In this document: piece after piece, positions 1-11,445 of the stretch | Numbering within the stretch: the stretch's first letter is position 1 | Layout: each line of letters starts with the position of its first letter | Assembly: GCF_001663775.1 (NCBI RefSeq) | Contig: NZ_KV467169.1 | Coordinates: 945,206 to 1,009,205, forward strand | Direction of reading: 5' to 3' | Origin: Arthrobacter sp. B6 | GTDB lineage: Bacteria > Actinomycetota > Actinomycetes > Actinomycetales > Micrococcaceae | Length of the DNA stretch: 64,000 nt | Made by a program: the position numbers and the translations under genes | The notes under the pieces: model-generated | Seen by the model: only the letters and a program-made list of their open reading frames with translations | What the model was told of the DNA's origin: nothing | Databases searched by the model: none

Positions 1-3670
<3,670 letters not shown>

Positions 3671-3728
3671 ATGGTCCCTGTTCTCTCTTGTTCTCTAAAT
3701 TCTGAAGTCTTGGGTGCGGGGAGGAGGG

Positions 3729-3762
3729 AGTACGACGGCGGGCGGTCACCCGCCGTCGTACT
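3729..3762 (-). promoter_or_regulatory. rpoB-rpoC intergenic hairpin
   Basis: A perfect 14-bp inverted repeat with a 6-nt loop begins one base after the rpoB stop codon. No U-tract follows on the minus strand, so it is not a standard intrinsic terminator. It may be an RNA-processing, stabilising or partial-termination element between rpoB and rpoC. The structure is read directly from the sequence; the role is inferred. Confidence 0.6.
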
Positions 3763-3763
3763 G

Positions 3764-6700
3764 CTAGACCTCTTCTACGGAACTGGGCTCTGCACGAGAC
3801 AGATCGATGCCCAGTTCTTCCGCAGCCGTGAAGACTGCGTCATCAGAGTCACGCATTTCAATTGTGGTTCCGTCCGTGGAGAGTACTTCCACGTTCAGGC
3901 ACAGCGACTGCATTTCCTTGATCAAGACCTTGAAGGACTCAGGAACGCCCGGCTCGGGGATGTTCTCGCCCTTGACGATTGCTTCGTAGACCTTGACGCG
4001 ACCGTGGATGTCATCCGACTTGATGGTGAGGAGTTCCTGGAGCGTGTACGCGGCGCCGTAAGCTTCCAGCGCCCACACTTCCATTTCACCGAAGCGCTGG
4101 CCACCGAACTGTGCCTTACCACCCAGCGGCTGCTGGGTGATCATGGAGTACGGGCCGGTGGAGCGGGCGTGGATCTTGTCGTCCACCAGGTGGTGGAGCT
4201 TCAGGATGTACATGTAGCCGACGGAGATCGGGTCCGGGAACGGCTCGCCGGAGCGGCCGTCAAACAGGCGGGTCTTGCCTGAGGAGTTGATCAGGCGGTC
4301 GCCGTCGCGGGTCACGTTGGTGGAGTCGAGCAGGCCCGTGATTTCCTCTTCACGGGCACCGTCGAAGACCGGCGTGGCAACGGTGGTCTGGCCACTTTCG
4401 CGCGGCAGGTTCGGCAGCTGCTTGACCCATTCGGGCTCGCCTTCGATCTTCCAACCGGTCTTGGCAACCCAGCCGAGGTGCGTTTCCAGCACCTGGCCGA
4501 CGTTCATACGGCCCGGAACACCCAGCGGGTTCAGGACGATATCAACAGGGGTGCCGTCGGCAAGGAAGGGCATGTCCTCGATCGGGAGGATCTTGGAGAT
4601 AACACCCTTGTTGCCGTGGCGGCCGGCGAGCTTGTCGCCGTCGGTGATCTTGCGCTTGGCGGCCACGTAGACGCGGACCAGCTGGTTGACGCCCGGGGGC
4701 AGTTCGTCGTCGTTGTCGCGGTCGAAGACGCGGACGCCGATGACGGTGCCGGACTCGCCGTGCGGAACCTTCAGGGAGGTGTCGCGCACTTCGCGGGACT
4801 TCTCGCCGAAGATGGCGCGCAGCAGGCGCTCTTCCGGAGTCAGTTCGGTTTCACCCTTCGGGGTGACCTTTCCGACCAGGATGTCGCCGGCTTCAACCTC
4901 GGCACCGATGTGGATGATGCCTCGCTCGTCCAGGCCCGCCAGGACTTCCTCGGACACGTTGGGGATGTCACGGGTGATTTCCTCGGCACCAAGCTTGGTG
5001 TCGCGGGCATCGATCTCGTGCTCCTCGATGTGGATGGAGGAAAGAACATCCTCGGCAACAATGCGCTGCGAGAGGATGATGGCGTCCTCGAAGTTGTGGC
5101 CTTCCCATGACATGAATGCCACGAGCAGGTTCTTGCCGAGGGCCAGTTCGCCCTGGTCCGTTGCCGGGCCGTCGGCGATGATGCCGCCGACCTCGAGGCG
5201 CTGGCCTTCGCTCACCAGGACACGGTGGTTGTAGCAGTTGCCCTGGTTGGAACGCGCGAACTTGTTGATGCGGTAGTTGGTTTCCGTACCGTCGTCGTTG
5301 AGCATGATGACCAGCTCAGCGGAGACCTCGGTGACCACACCGGCCTTCTTCGCGATGACAACGTCACCGGCGTCGACGGCTGCGGCCCGCTCCATGCCGG
5401 TACCCACGAAGGGTGCCTCGGAACGGACCAGCGGCACGGCCTGGCGCTGCATGTTGGCACCCATGAGTGCGCGGTTTGCATCGTCGTGCTCGAGGAACGG
5501 GATCAGGGCCGTCGCAACGGACACCATCTGGCGCGGGGAAACGTCCATGAACTCGACGTCGGCGGCGGGAACCAGCACAGGCTCGCCTCCACCACCACGG
5601 GCGCGGACCAGGACGGTCTCTTCAGCGAACTTCTTGTTCTCGTCCAGCGGAGCGTTGGCCTGGGCGATCAGGACCTCGGCTTCGTCGTCTGCCGTCAGGT
5701 ACTGGACGTTGTCGGAAACGACGCCGTCCTTGACCAGGCGGTACGGCGTCTCGATGAAGCCGAACGGGTTGATGCGGCCGTAGGATGCCAGCGAACCGAT
5801 CAGGCCAATGTTCGGGCCTTCAGGGGTTTCAATGGGGCACATACGTCCGTAGTGGGACGGGTGAACGTCTCGCACTTCCATGCCTGCACGGTCACGGGAC
5901 AGACCACCCGGGCCAAGCGCCGACAGGCGGCGCTTGTGGGTCAGGCCCGACAGCGGGTTGTTCTGGTCCATGAACTGCGACAGCTGGGAGGTTCCGAAGA
6001 ACTCCTTGATGGCTGCCACAACCGGGCGGATGTTGATCAGGGTCTGCGGCGTGATGGCCTCGACGTCCTGGGTGGTCATACGCTCGCGGACAACGCGCTC
6101 CATGCGGGACAGGCCCGTGCGGACCTGGTTCTCGATGAGCTCGCCAACGGCGCGGATACGGCGGTTGCCGAAGTGGTCGATGTCATCGATCTCGACGCGC
6201 AGCTCGTGGTCCTGGCCGTCGCGCTTGCCCATCAGGGTCTTCTCGCCGGCGTGCAGGGCGACCAGGAACTTGATCATGGCCACGATGTCTTCAACGTGCA
6301 GGACAGAGGCTTCCTTGTCGCCAAGGGAGCGGTCAATGCCGAGCTTGCGGTTGATCTTGTAGCGGCCGACCTTGGCCAGATCGTAGCGCTTGGAGTTGAA
6401 GTACAGGTTGTCCAGCAGGGACTGGGCAGCCTCGACTGTGGGCGGCTCGCCCGGTCGCAGCTTCCGGTAGATGTCCAGCAACGCGTCTTCGCGGGTCTCG
6501 GTTGCGTCCTTCTCGAGGGTGGCGCGCATGGAGTCGTACTGGCCGAACTCTTCCAGGATCTGGCCTTCGGTCCAGCCGAGGGCCTTCAGCAGCACCGTGA
6601 CGGACTGCTTGCGCTTACGGTCAAGGCGTACCCCGACCTGGTCGCGCTTGTCGATCTCGAGCTCGAACCATGCACCACGGGAGGGGATGATCTTTGCAGT

Positions 6701-7273
6701 GAAGATGTCCTTGTCACTGGTTTTGTCGGCGGTGCGCTCAAAGTAGGCGCCCGGCGAGCGGACCAGCTGGGAGACGACGACACGCTCGGTGCCGTTGACG
6801 ACGAAGGTACCCTTCTCGGTCATCAGCGGGAAGTCGCCCATGAACACGGTCTGCTGCTTGATTTCGCCCGTGTTGTTGTTCATGAACTCGGCCTTGACGT
6901 ACAGCGGTGCCGAGTATGTTGCGTCCCGGTCCTTGCACTCGGCCATGGTGTACTTCGGATCAGCGAACTCCGGATCGGAGAAGCTCAGGGACATGGTGCC
7001 CTGGAAGTCCTCAATCGGGGAGATCTCTTCGAAGATGTCCGACAGGCCGGACGTGGTGGCGACGCTGAGGTCGTTTTCTTCTACGGCTTTCGCTACGCGT
7101 GCCTGCCAGCGTTCGTTTCCGACCAGCCAGTCAAAGCTGTCCGTCTGCAGGGCAAGAAGATTCGGAACGTCAAGCGGTTCGTGAATCTTTGCGAATGAGA
7201 GCCGGCGAGTGGCACCATCAGTGCTGTCGGCGGTGTTAGCGGTTTCGTTATTAGAGGTGCTCGAGGCGACCAA
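3764..7273 (-). CDS. rpoB: DNA-directed RNA polymerase subunit beta
   Basis: This is the RNA polymerase beta subunit, about 1169 residues, the usual length in Arthrobacter. The rifampicin-binding region, about residues 424-460, reads GTSQLSQFMDQNNPLSG then LTHKRRLSALGPGGL, which is the drug-sensitive consensus. I chose the TTG at 7273 because GGAAGG lies 7 nt upstream and the protein then begins MVASSTSNNE, as in related genomes. A GTG at 7288 is in frame, but it overlaps that ribosome binding site. The C-terminus around LLTIKSDD is the normal RpoC-contacting end. The gene heads the rpoBC operon, with a roughly 300-nt upstream region holding promoter-like repeats. Confidence 0.97.
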   Translation of the reverse strand: MVASSTSNNETANTADSTDGATRRLSFAKIHEPLDVPNLLALQTDSFDWLVGNERWQARVAKAVEENDLSVATTSGLSDIFEEISPIEDFQGTMSLSFSDPEFADPKYTMAECKDRDATYSAPLYVKAEFMNNNTGEIKQQTVFMGDFPLMTEKGTFVVNGTERVVVSQLVRSPGAYFERTADKTSDKDIFTAKIIPSRGAWFELEIDKRDQVGVRLDRKRKQSVTVLLKALGWTEGQILEEFGQYDSMRATLEKDATETREDALLDIYRKLRPGEPPTVEAAQSLLDNLYFNSKRYDLAKVGRYKINRKLGIDRSLGDKEASVLHVEDIVAMIKFLVALHAGEKTLMGKRDGQDHELRVEIDDIDHFGNRRIRAVGELIENQVRTGLSRMERVVRERMTTQDVEAITPQTLINIRPVVAAIKEFFGTSQLSQFMDQNNPLSGLTHKRRLSALGPGGLSRDRAGMEVRDVHPSHYGRMCPIETPEGPNIGLIGSLASYGRINPFGFIETPYRLVKDGVVSDNVQYLTADDEAEVLIAQANAPLDENKKFAEETVLVRARGGGGEPVLVPAADVEFMDVSPRQMVSVATALIPFLEHDDANRALMGANMQRQAVPLVRSEAPFVGTGMERAAAVDAGDVVIAKKAGVVTEVSAELVIMLNDDGTETNYRINKFARSNQGNCYNHRVLVSEGQRLEVGGIIADGPATDQGELALGKNLLVAFMSWEGHNFEDAIILSQRIVAEDVLSSIHIEEHEIDARDTKLGAEEITRDIPNVSEEVLAGLDERGIIHIGAEVEAGDILVGKVTPKGETELTPEERLLRAIFGEKSREVRDTSLKVPHGESGTVIGVRVFDRDNDDELPPGVNQLVRVYVAAKRKITDGDKLAGRHGNKGVISKILPIEDMPFLADGTPVDIVLNPLGVPGRMNVGQVLETHLGWVAKTGWKIEGEPEWVKQLPNLPRESGQTTVATPVFDGAREEEITGLLDSTNVTRDGDRLINSSGKTRLFDGRSGEPFPDPISVGYMYILKLHHLVDDKIHARSTGPYSMITQQPLGGKAQFGGQRFGEMEVWALEAYGAAYTLQELLTIKSDDIHGRVKVYEAIVKGENIPEPGVPESFKVLIKEMQSLCLNVEVLSTDGTTIEMRDSDDAVFTAAEELGIDLSRAEPSSVEEV

Positions 7274-7571
7274 GAGGGATCCTTCCACAGACCTTCAGGC
7301 GTTTTCAGATCTCCCCCGCTGTGCACCCTGCAGAGTGACTCTGCAGTGCTACCATCCGGTTCCGCTATATGACCCGGGGCCCACGCTGACCATACAATGA
7401 CGTTGTTGACGGCACGTTGATGGTCAGCTGCCAGGCAAAGCCCACCGCTATATGAAGGCTGAAGGTAAACAGGGAAGACGCAAATATCTACGATACGGCA
7501 AAACCGATTACGTGTCTACCCCACATCGCGCGTTATTGCAAGACCCATCTTTTCGGCGTCCGGCCGCAAGC
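7274..7571 (-). promoter_or_regulatory. rpoB upstream region with repeated -10-like motif and a dyad
   Basis: This 298-nt gene-free stretch precedes rpoB. On the minus strand an 11-nt motif, TCATATAGCGG, occurs twice (7362-7372 and 7445-7455), each copy resembling a -10 box. A 19-bp palindrome (9-nt arms CTGCAGAGT / ACTCTGCAG, one central base) lies at 7328-7346. A further candidate is TTGCAA, 17 nt, TAGACA at about 7510-7540. Tandem promoters are usual for rpoB. Which motif is used cannot be decided from sequence alone. Confidence 0.45.
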
Positions 7572-8036
7572 TCAGAGCTGGAGCGTGACACCCTCTGCGG
7601 TGCACTCGTTGGCGTTGGCGAAGACCGCATCACGGACCAAATCCTTTGACGACTGATCCACTTCACCGCCGCTTTCCATGGCCGAGGCGCGGTCCAGGGA
7701 CAGGACGCTCAGGGAGGTGAACAGACCTTTTTGGTTGCCCGACGCAGCATCCTTGGCGTCCTGTGCGGCGAAGTAAATGTCCTCGTAGGCGTTGTGATCG
7801 CCCTGGATGGCTTTGTATTCGGCATAGAGGGTATTGAACTGCTCGCAGGCGGCCTTGACACCTCCTGCCTGGGGAGCCGAGGTACTTGAAGATCGCGACG
7901 GCGTCGCCCGGGAAGGTGCGGGGCTGGACGTCGCGGGGGTGGTGGACGTTGTGGCCTCCGGAGCAGGAGCGGCCACGCTGCAGGCGGTGAGTCCGGCGAG
8001 GCCGGCGACGGCCGCCGCGGCGAGGATTGTTTTCAT
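7572..8036 (-). CDS. small secreted lipoprotein of unknown function
   Basis: The predicted protein has 154 residues. It begins MKTILAAAAVAGLAGLTACS, a lipoprotein signal peptide with lipobox LTAC, so it should be lipid-anchored on the outer face of the membrane. A Thr/Ser/Pro/Ala-rich linker (about residues 25-60) precedes a roughly 90-residue domain with two cysteines (CEQF and CTAEG) that could form a disulfide. I chose the ATG at 8036 because GGGAG lies 8-12 nt upstream and the signal peptide starts there; an in-frame ORF extends further upstream but would bury the signal peptide. I do not recognise the domain. The gene lies between rpoB and a divergent thiolase gene. Confidence 0.8.
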   Translation of the reverse strand: MKTILAAAAVAGLAGLTACSVAAPAPEATTSTTPATSSPAPSRATPSRSSSTSAPQAGGVKAACEQFNTLYAEYKAIQGDHNAYEDIYFAAQDAKDAASGNQKGLFTSLSVLSLDRASAMESGGEVDQSSKDLVRDAVFANANECTAEGVTLQL

Positions 8037-8277
8037 GGTGTTGCTCCCTGATTCCGAATACGTGTTTCCTGTTTCCCACTGCATGTGCCACGGCGGACGA
8101 ACCGGCCTCGTGCAAAAGTGTGTGCCGCCAACCCTATTGAGGCCGACGCCGTCGTGCACGTTGTGGATATGGGTAGTTCTCCCCTGCCCCGCGTTGCCTG
8201 CGGAGATTGTTGGATAATTAGGTGAGGAAGCTCACGATAGCCTTGGCCTACATCGGTTCAGATCGGAAGAGATAACA

Positions 8278-9477
8278 ATGGGCAACTCCACAGACAACAC
8301 TGACGTTGTCATCCTCTCAGCGGCGCGGACCCCGCAGGGGCGCCTCAACGGGCAACTGGCGAGCTTCACCGCCGTCGAACTCGGGGCCCACGCCATCAAG
8401 GCCGCCATCGCGGCCAGCGGCGTGGACGCCGGACGCGTGGACGCGGTGATCATGGGGCAGGTGCTCCAGGCCGGAGCGGGCCAGAACCCTGCCAGGCAAA
8501 GCGCCATCGGTGCCGGAATCGGTTGGAATGTACCTACGGTCACGATCAACAAAGTCTGCCTCTCCGGCCTGACAGCAGTCATCGACGCAGCCCGCCTCAT
8601 CCGCAGCGGCGATGCCACCGTAGTCGTGGCCGGCGGGCAGGAATCCATGACGCGTGCGCCGCACCTGTTGCCCGGTTCCCGCCAAGGCTGGACCTACGGC
8701 GCGATCCAGGCCCTGGACGTCGCCGCCCACGACGGACTGACTGACGCCTTCGATGGTCAGTCCATGGGCCTCTCCACCGAAACCAGGAACCTCACCCTCG
8801 GCATTGACCGGACGTCGCAGGACAATGTGGCTGCCCAGTCCCACCAGCGTGCCGCGCTGGCAGCGAAGAACGGCGTGTTCGACGACGAAATCGCACCCAT
8901 CAGCGTCAAGCAGCGCAAGGGCGACCCCATCGTCGTCGGCACCGATGAAGGCGTGCGCCCCAACACCTCAATCGAAACGCTGGCGGGCCTCAAGGCCGCC
9001 TTCGTCACGGACGGCACCATCACGGCAGGCAACTCTTCTCCCCTGTCCGACGGCGCCGCCGCCCTGGTGCTCACTTCGCGCGGGTTCGCCGAAGCGAACG
9101 GTCTTGACTACCTCGCCGTCGTCGGAAAGCCAGGACAGGTGGCCGGGCCGGACAATTCGCTCCACTCACAGCCGTCGCAGGCGATCATGAGCGCCCTTGA
9201 CCGGGCAGGCTGGAGCACGGCGGACCTGGACTTCATCGAGATCAACGAAGCATTCGGTTCGGTGGCCGTGCAGTCCCTGAAGGACCTCGACTACCCGCTG
9301 GAGAAGTGCAACCTTCATGGCGGGGCCATTGCGCTTGGTCACCCCATCGGCGCCTCCGGGGCCCGGCTGGCGCTGCATGCCGCCCACGAACTGAGGCGGC
9401 GCGGAAGCGGCAAAGCCGCGGTCTCGCTGTGCGGCGGCGGAGGGCAGGGCGAAGCGCTCCTGCTGTACCGGGACTGA
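8278..9477 (+). CDS. acetyl-CoA C-acetyltransferase (thiolase)
   Basis: The 399-residue protein is a thiolase that condenses two acetyl-CoA to acetoacetyl-CoA or cleaves 3-ketoacyl-CoA. The nucleophilic cysteine is Cys94 in NKVCLSG, the catalytic histidine lies in GGAIALGHPIGASG near residue 355, and the second cysteine lies in CGGGGQGEA near the C-terminus. This is a complete active site and a normal family length. GAAGAG lies 7 nt before the ATG. The stop codon overlaps the next start (TGATG), so it is translationally coupled to the YbaK-type deacylase gene. The biosynthetic or degradative role cannot be settled from context, because no other fatty-acid genes adjoin. Confidence 0.93.
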   Translation: MGNSTDNTDVVILSAARTPQGRLNGQLASFTAVELGAHAIKAAIAASGVDAGRVDAVIMGQVLQAGAGQNPARQSAIGAGIGWNVPTVTINKVCLSGLTAVIDAARLIRSGDATVVVAGGQESMTRAPHLLPGSRQGWTYGAIQALDVAAHDGLTDAFDGQSMGLSTETRNLTLGIDRTSQDNVAAQSHQRAALAAKNGVFDDEIAPISVKQRKGDPIVVGTDEGVRPNTSIETLAGLKAAFVTDGTITAGNSSPLSDGAAALVLTSRGFAEANGLDYLAVVGKPGQVAGPDNSLHSQPSQAIMSALDRAGWSTADLDFIEINEAFGSVAVQSLKDLDYPLEKCNLHGGAIALGHPIGASGARLALHAAHELRRRGSGKAAVSLCGGGGQGEALLLYRD

Positions 9478-9977
9478 TGGCTCCCCCAGCGGAAGCGGCC
9501 GACGGCGGCGGGAGGGCACGGTTCCTTGCTGACGCCGCGGCGCGGGGCCTCGACGTCGAGCTAGTGGAGCGGCTGGCCGCCCACAGCCTTGAGGAGGCAG
9601 CGGGCATCCTGGGTATTACACCGGCGGACATCGTAAAGTCCCTGGTGGTGAAGCACAAGGATGGCAGCTTCCTGTTCGCGCTGATCCCGGGCGACCGGCA
9701 GATCTCCTGGTCCAAGCTCAGGGGCCTGGTGGGGGTCAACAAGCTGTCGCTGCCGCCAGCCGATGTGGCGCTCGAGGCTACAGGCTATGAACGCGGCACC
9801 ATCACGCCGCTGGGGAGCACGAAGGCGTGGCCTGTTTATGCGGACCGGACCATTGCGGGGCGCCGGATCTCCATGGGCGCCGGGCAACATGGTTACAGCG
9901 CTTTTGTGGATGCCGACGCCCTGACTGCTGCCCTGGGCGCCACTGTCGCGGACATCTCGGACCCCAACCCCATGTAG
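9477..9977 (+). CDS. YbaK/EbsC-family aminoacyl-tRNA deacylase
   Basis: This 166-residue protein belongs to the YbaK/ProX/EbsC family, whose members hydrolyse mischarged tRNAs such as Cys-tRNA(Pro). Family features include the segment DIVKSLVVKHKDG, with its conserved Lys, and the C-terminal GAGQHGYSAFVDADAL. The ATG at 9477 overlaps the thiolase stop by one base (TGATG); longer in-frame extensions into the thiolase gene are artefacts. The stop codon is immediately followed by, and partly overlaps, a 52-bp palindromic repeat. The family assignment is firm. The exact tRNA substrate is not visible in the sequence. Confidence 0.88.
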   Translation: MAPPAEAADGGGRARFLADAAARGLDVELVERLAAHSLEEAAGILGITPADIVKSLVVKHKDGSFLFALIPGDRQISWSKLRGLVGVNKLSLPPADVALEATGYERGTITPLGSTKAWPVYADRTIAGRRISMGAGQHGYSAFVDADALTAALGATVADISDPNPM

Positions 9978-10027
9978 GTAGCAGCAGATGTCGCTATGAG
10001 CGCCCATAACGACATCTGCTGCTACCT
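9976..10027. repeat. 52-bp palindromic repeat, family A, copy 1
   Basis: Two perfect 18-nt arms (AGGTAGCAGCAGATGTCG and its complement) surround a 16-nt centre. A near-identical 52-bp copy lies at 49994-50045, and both copies are followed by CTRGTTGGG-like bases, so the repeated unit is slightly longer than the palindrome. This copy sits in the convergent gap between the deacylase and rplL genes. It is REP-like; no coding or terminator signature is visible. Confidence 0.85.
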
Positions 10028-10040
10028 AGTTGGGCTTAAA

Positions 10041-10078
10041 GCAGGAAACCCCGCCCACCGGAGTGGACGGGGTTTCCT
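10041..10078 (-). terminator. intrinsic terminator of rplJL
   Basis: A GC-rich hairpin (AGGAAACCCCG arm pairing across a short loop) lies 16 nt after the rplL stop. Only a short T-tract (CTTTAAG) follows on the minus strand, so it is a moderate intrinsic terminator. Confidence 0.75.
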
Positions 10079-10094
10079 GTTGGAGAAGCGAGCG

Positions 10095-10466
10095 TTACTT
10101 GAGGGTAACGGTGGCGCCGGCAGCCTCGAGCTGCTCCTTGGCCTTCTCGGCAGCTTCCTTGGTGGCACCTTCGAGGACAGCCTTCGGAGCGCTGTCAACC
10201 AGGTCCTTGGCTTCCTTCAGGCCCAGGGAAGTGATGGCGCGGACTTCCTTGATCACTGCGATCTTCTTGTCGCCAGCAGCCTCGAGAACGACGTCGAAGT
10301 CAGTCTTCTCTTCGGCCTCTTCAGCAGCGGCAGCCGGGCCTGCAACGGCAACGGCAGCAGCGGTAACTTCGAAGGTCTCTTCGAAGAGCTTGACGAACTC
10401 GGAGAGCTCGATGATGGTCAGTTCCTTGAAAGCTTCAATGAGCTCTTCGTTGGTGAGCTTCGCCAT
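10095..10466 (-). CDS. rplL: 50S ribosomal protein L7/L12
   Basis: This is the 123-residue stalk protein of the large ribosomal subunit, which recruits translational GTPases. It has the N-terminal dimerisation helices (residues 1-32), an Ala-rich hinge (about 33-52) and the conserved C-terminal domain beginning KTDFDVVLEAAGDKKIAVIK. Length and sequence are typical. It lies 80 nt downstream of rplJ, with which it forms the usual rplJL operon, and is followed by a hairpin terminator. Confidence 0.98.
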   Translation of the reverse strand: MAKLTNEELIEAFKELTIIELSEFVKLFEETFEVTAAAVAVAGPAAAAEEAEEKTDFDVVLEAAGDKKIAVIKEVRAITSLGLKEAKDLVDSAPKAVLEGATKEAAEKAKEQLEAAGATVTLK

Positions 10467-10546
10467 GGTGTGGCGTCCTTCCTATAGGTGGTGCTTGGCG
10501 GCCTGGGCCGTTGCCTTCACACCGGAGTCTGGTGGGGTAAAGAGAA

Positions 10547-11140
10547 TCAGTTCTCTTCGGCTGCGGGAGCTTCGGCCGGGGCCTCTGCTCCAGCTTCTGC
10601 CTGAACTTCAGCAGCTTCTTCAGCGGCAGGAGCCTCGGCAGCTGCCGGTGCACCGTTCTCTTCTTCAAGCTTGAGGCGCAGTGCGTCAATGATGCGTGCA
10701 GCTGCGGCGGCAGGAGCCTTGAGGACTCCGGCAACCTTGGCGAGCTGCAGCTCGCGGGACTCGAGTGCTGCCAGTGCGGCAACTTCGCTGGCGTTCAAAG
10801 CCTTGCCCTCGAAGTAACCGGTCTTGATGACCAGCTGCTTGTTGGCCTTGGCAAAATCCGTCAGGCTCTTGGCAGCTGCAACTGCGTCACCCTTGATGAA
10901 CGCAATTGCAGTGGGGCCGGAGAGGTCGCCGTCGAATGCTTCGACACCGGCTTCCTTGGCTGCAATGGCGGTCAGGGTGTTCTTGACGACCGAGAACTTG
11001 GTGTCCTGGCCGAGAGAAACACGCAGCTGCTTGAGCTGTGCAACGGTGAGCCCGCGGTATTCGGTCAGGACAGCGGCGTTCGATTCCTTGAAATCGTTAG
11101 TGATCTCAGCTACTGCTGAAACCTTTGCAGGCGTTGCCAT
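10547..11140 (-). CDS. rplJ: 50S ribosomal protein L10
   Basis: This 197-residue protein anchors the L7/L12 stalk to the ribosome. The N-terminal RNA-binding domain (ITNDFKESNAAVLTEYRGLT) is normal. The C-terminus is extended by about 30 Ala/Glu-rich residues compared with the roughly 165-residue E. coli protein, as is common in high-GC actinobacteria. The strong ribosome binding site GGAAGGAGGG lies 3-12 nt before the ATG. The upstream leader holds an attenuator-like hairpin, which fits autogenous control by the L10-L12 complex. Confidence 0.97.
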   Translation of the reverse strand: MATPAKVSAVAEITNDFKESNAAVLTEYRGLTVAQLKQLRVSLGQDTKFSVVKNTLTAIAAKEAGVEAFDGDLSGPTAIAFIKGDAVAAAKSLTDFAKANKQLVIKTGYFEGKALNASEVAALAALESRELQLAKVAGVLKAPAAAAARIIDALRLKLEEENGAPAAAEAPAAEEAAEVQAEAGAEAPAEAPAAEEN

Positions 11141-11445
11141 AACCCTCCTTCCGGGGATAGTGCCGGTATACCGGGTCCCCGCTCAAGTGAGCTAAAACTA
11201 AAAACGCCCCGCGCAGATGCACGGGGCTTGGCTCAACACAGTTCAACTGCGGAGCTTTGCTTCGTTCACCTGCGCCGGCCGCCCTATGTTCAGGGTCCTT
11301 CGTCCAGAAAGCCACTTGCCCTCCAGCGCACAAACTACAGAGTTGAGCTGTGCTCAGGAGAGTGGATTTCCAACAACCGACGGTCTTTGGTAGTTCAAGC
11401 TTACGGGACGCGCCGTCCCTCTACCAAATCGGGCAAACCGGGGAC
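11141..11445 (-). promoter_or_regulatory. rplJ leader region (likely L10 autoregulatory leader)
   Basis: This 305-nt gene-free stretch lies between the upstream acetyltransferase stop and rplJ. It carries a terminator-like hairpin with a U5 run (11199-11227) about 60 nt before the rplJ start and a 12-bp palindrome CCGGTATACCGG at 11163-11174. In many bacteria this position holds the L10 leader, where L10-L12 binds mRNA to control rplJL. No clear -35/-10 pair stands out; TTGAGC with CACTAT (about 11148-11180) is possible but weak. Confidence 0.5.
11199..11227 (-). terminator. attenuator-like hairpin with U-tract in the rplJ leader
   Basis: On the minus strand a GCCCCG/CGGGGC-based hairpin is followed directly by GTTTTTAG. 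It lies about 220 nt beyond the upstream acetyltransferase stop and 59 nt before rplJ. It is either the attenuator of the rplJL leader or the late terminator of the acetyltransferase operon. Confidence 0.65.

Noticed and set aside
5225..7198. 657-codon plus-strand open frame
   Set aside because: It lies entirely antisense to rpoB.
9306..9476. Longer version of the YbaK-type gene starting at 9306
   Set aside because: The extension lies inside the thiolase coding sequence; the TGATG overlap at 9475-9479 gives the family-length protein.
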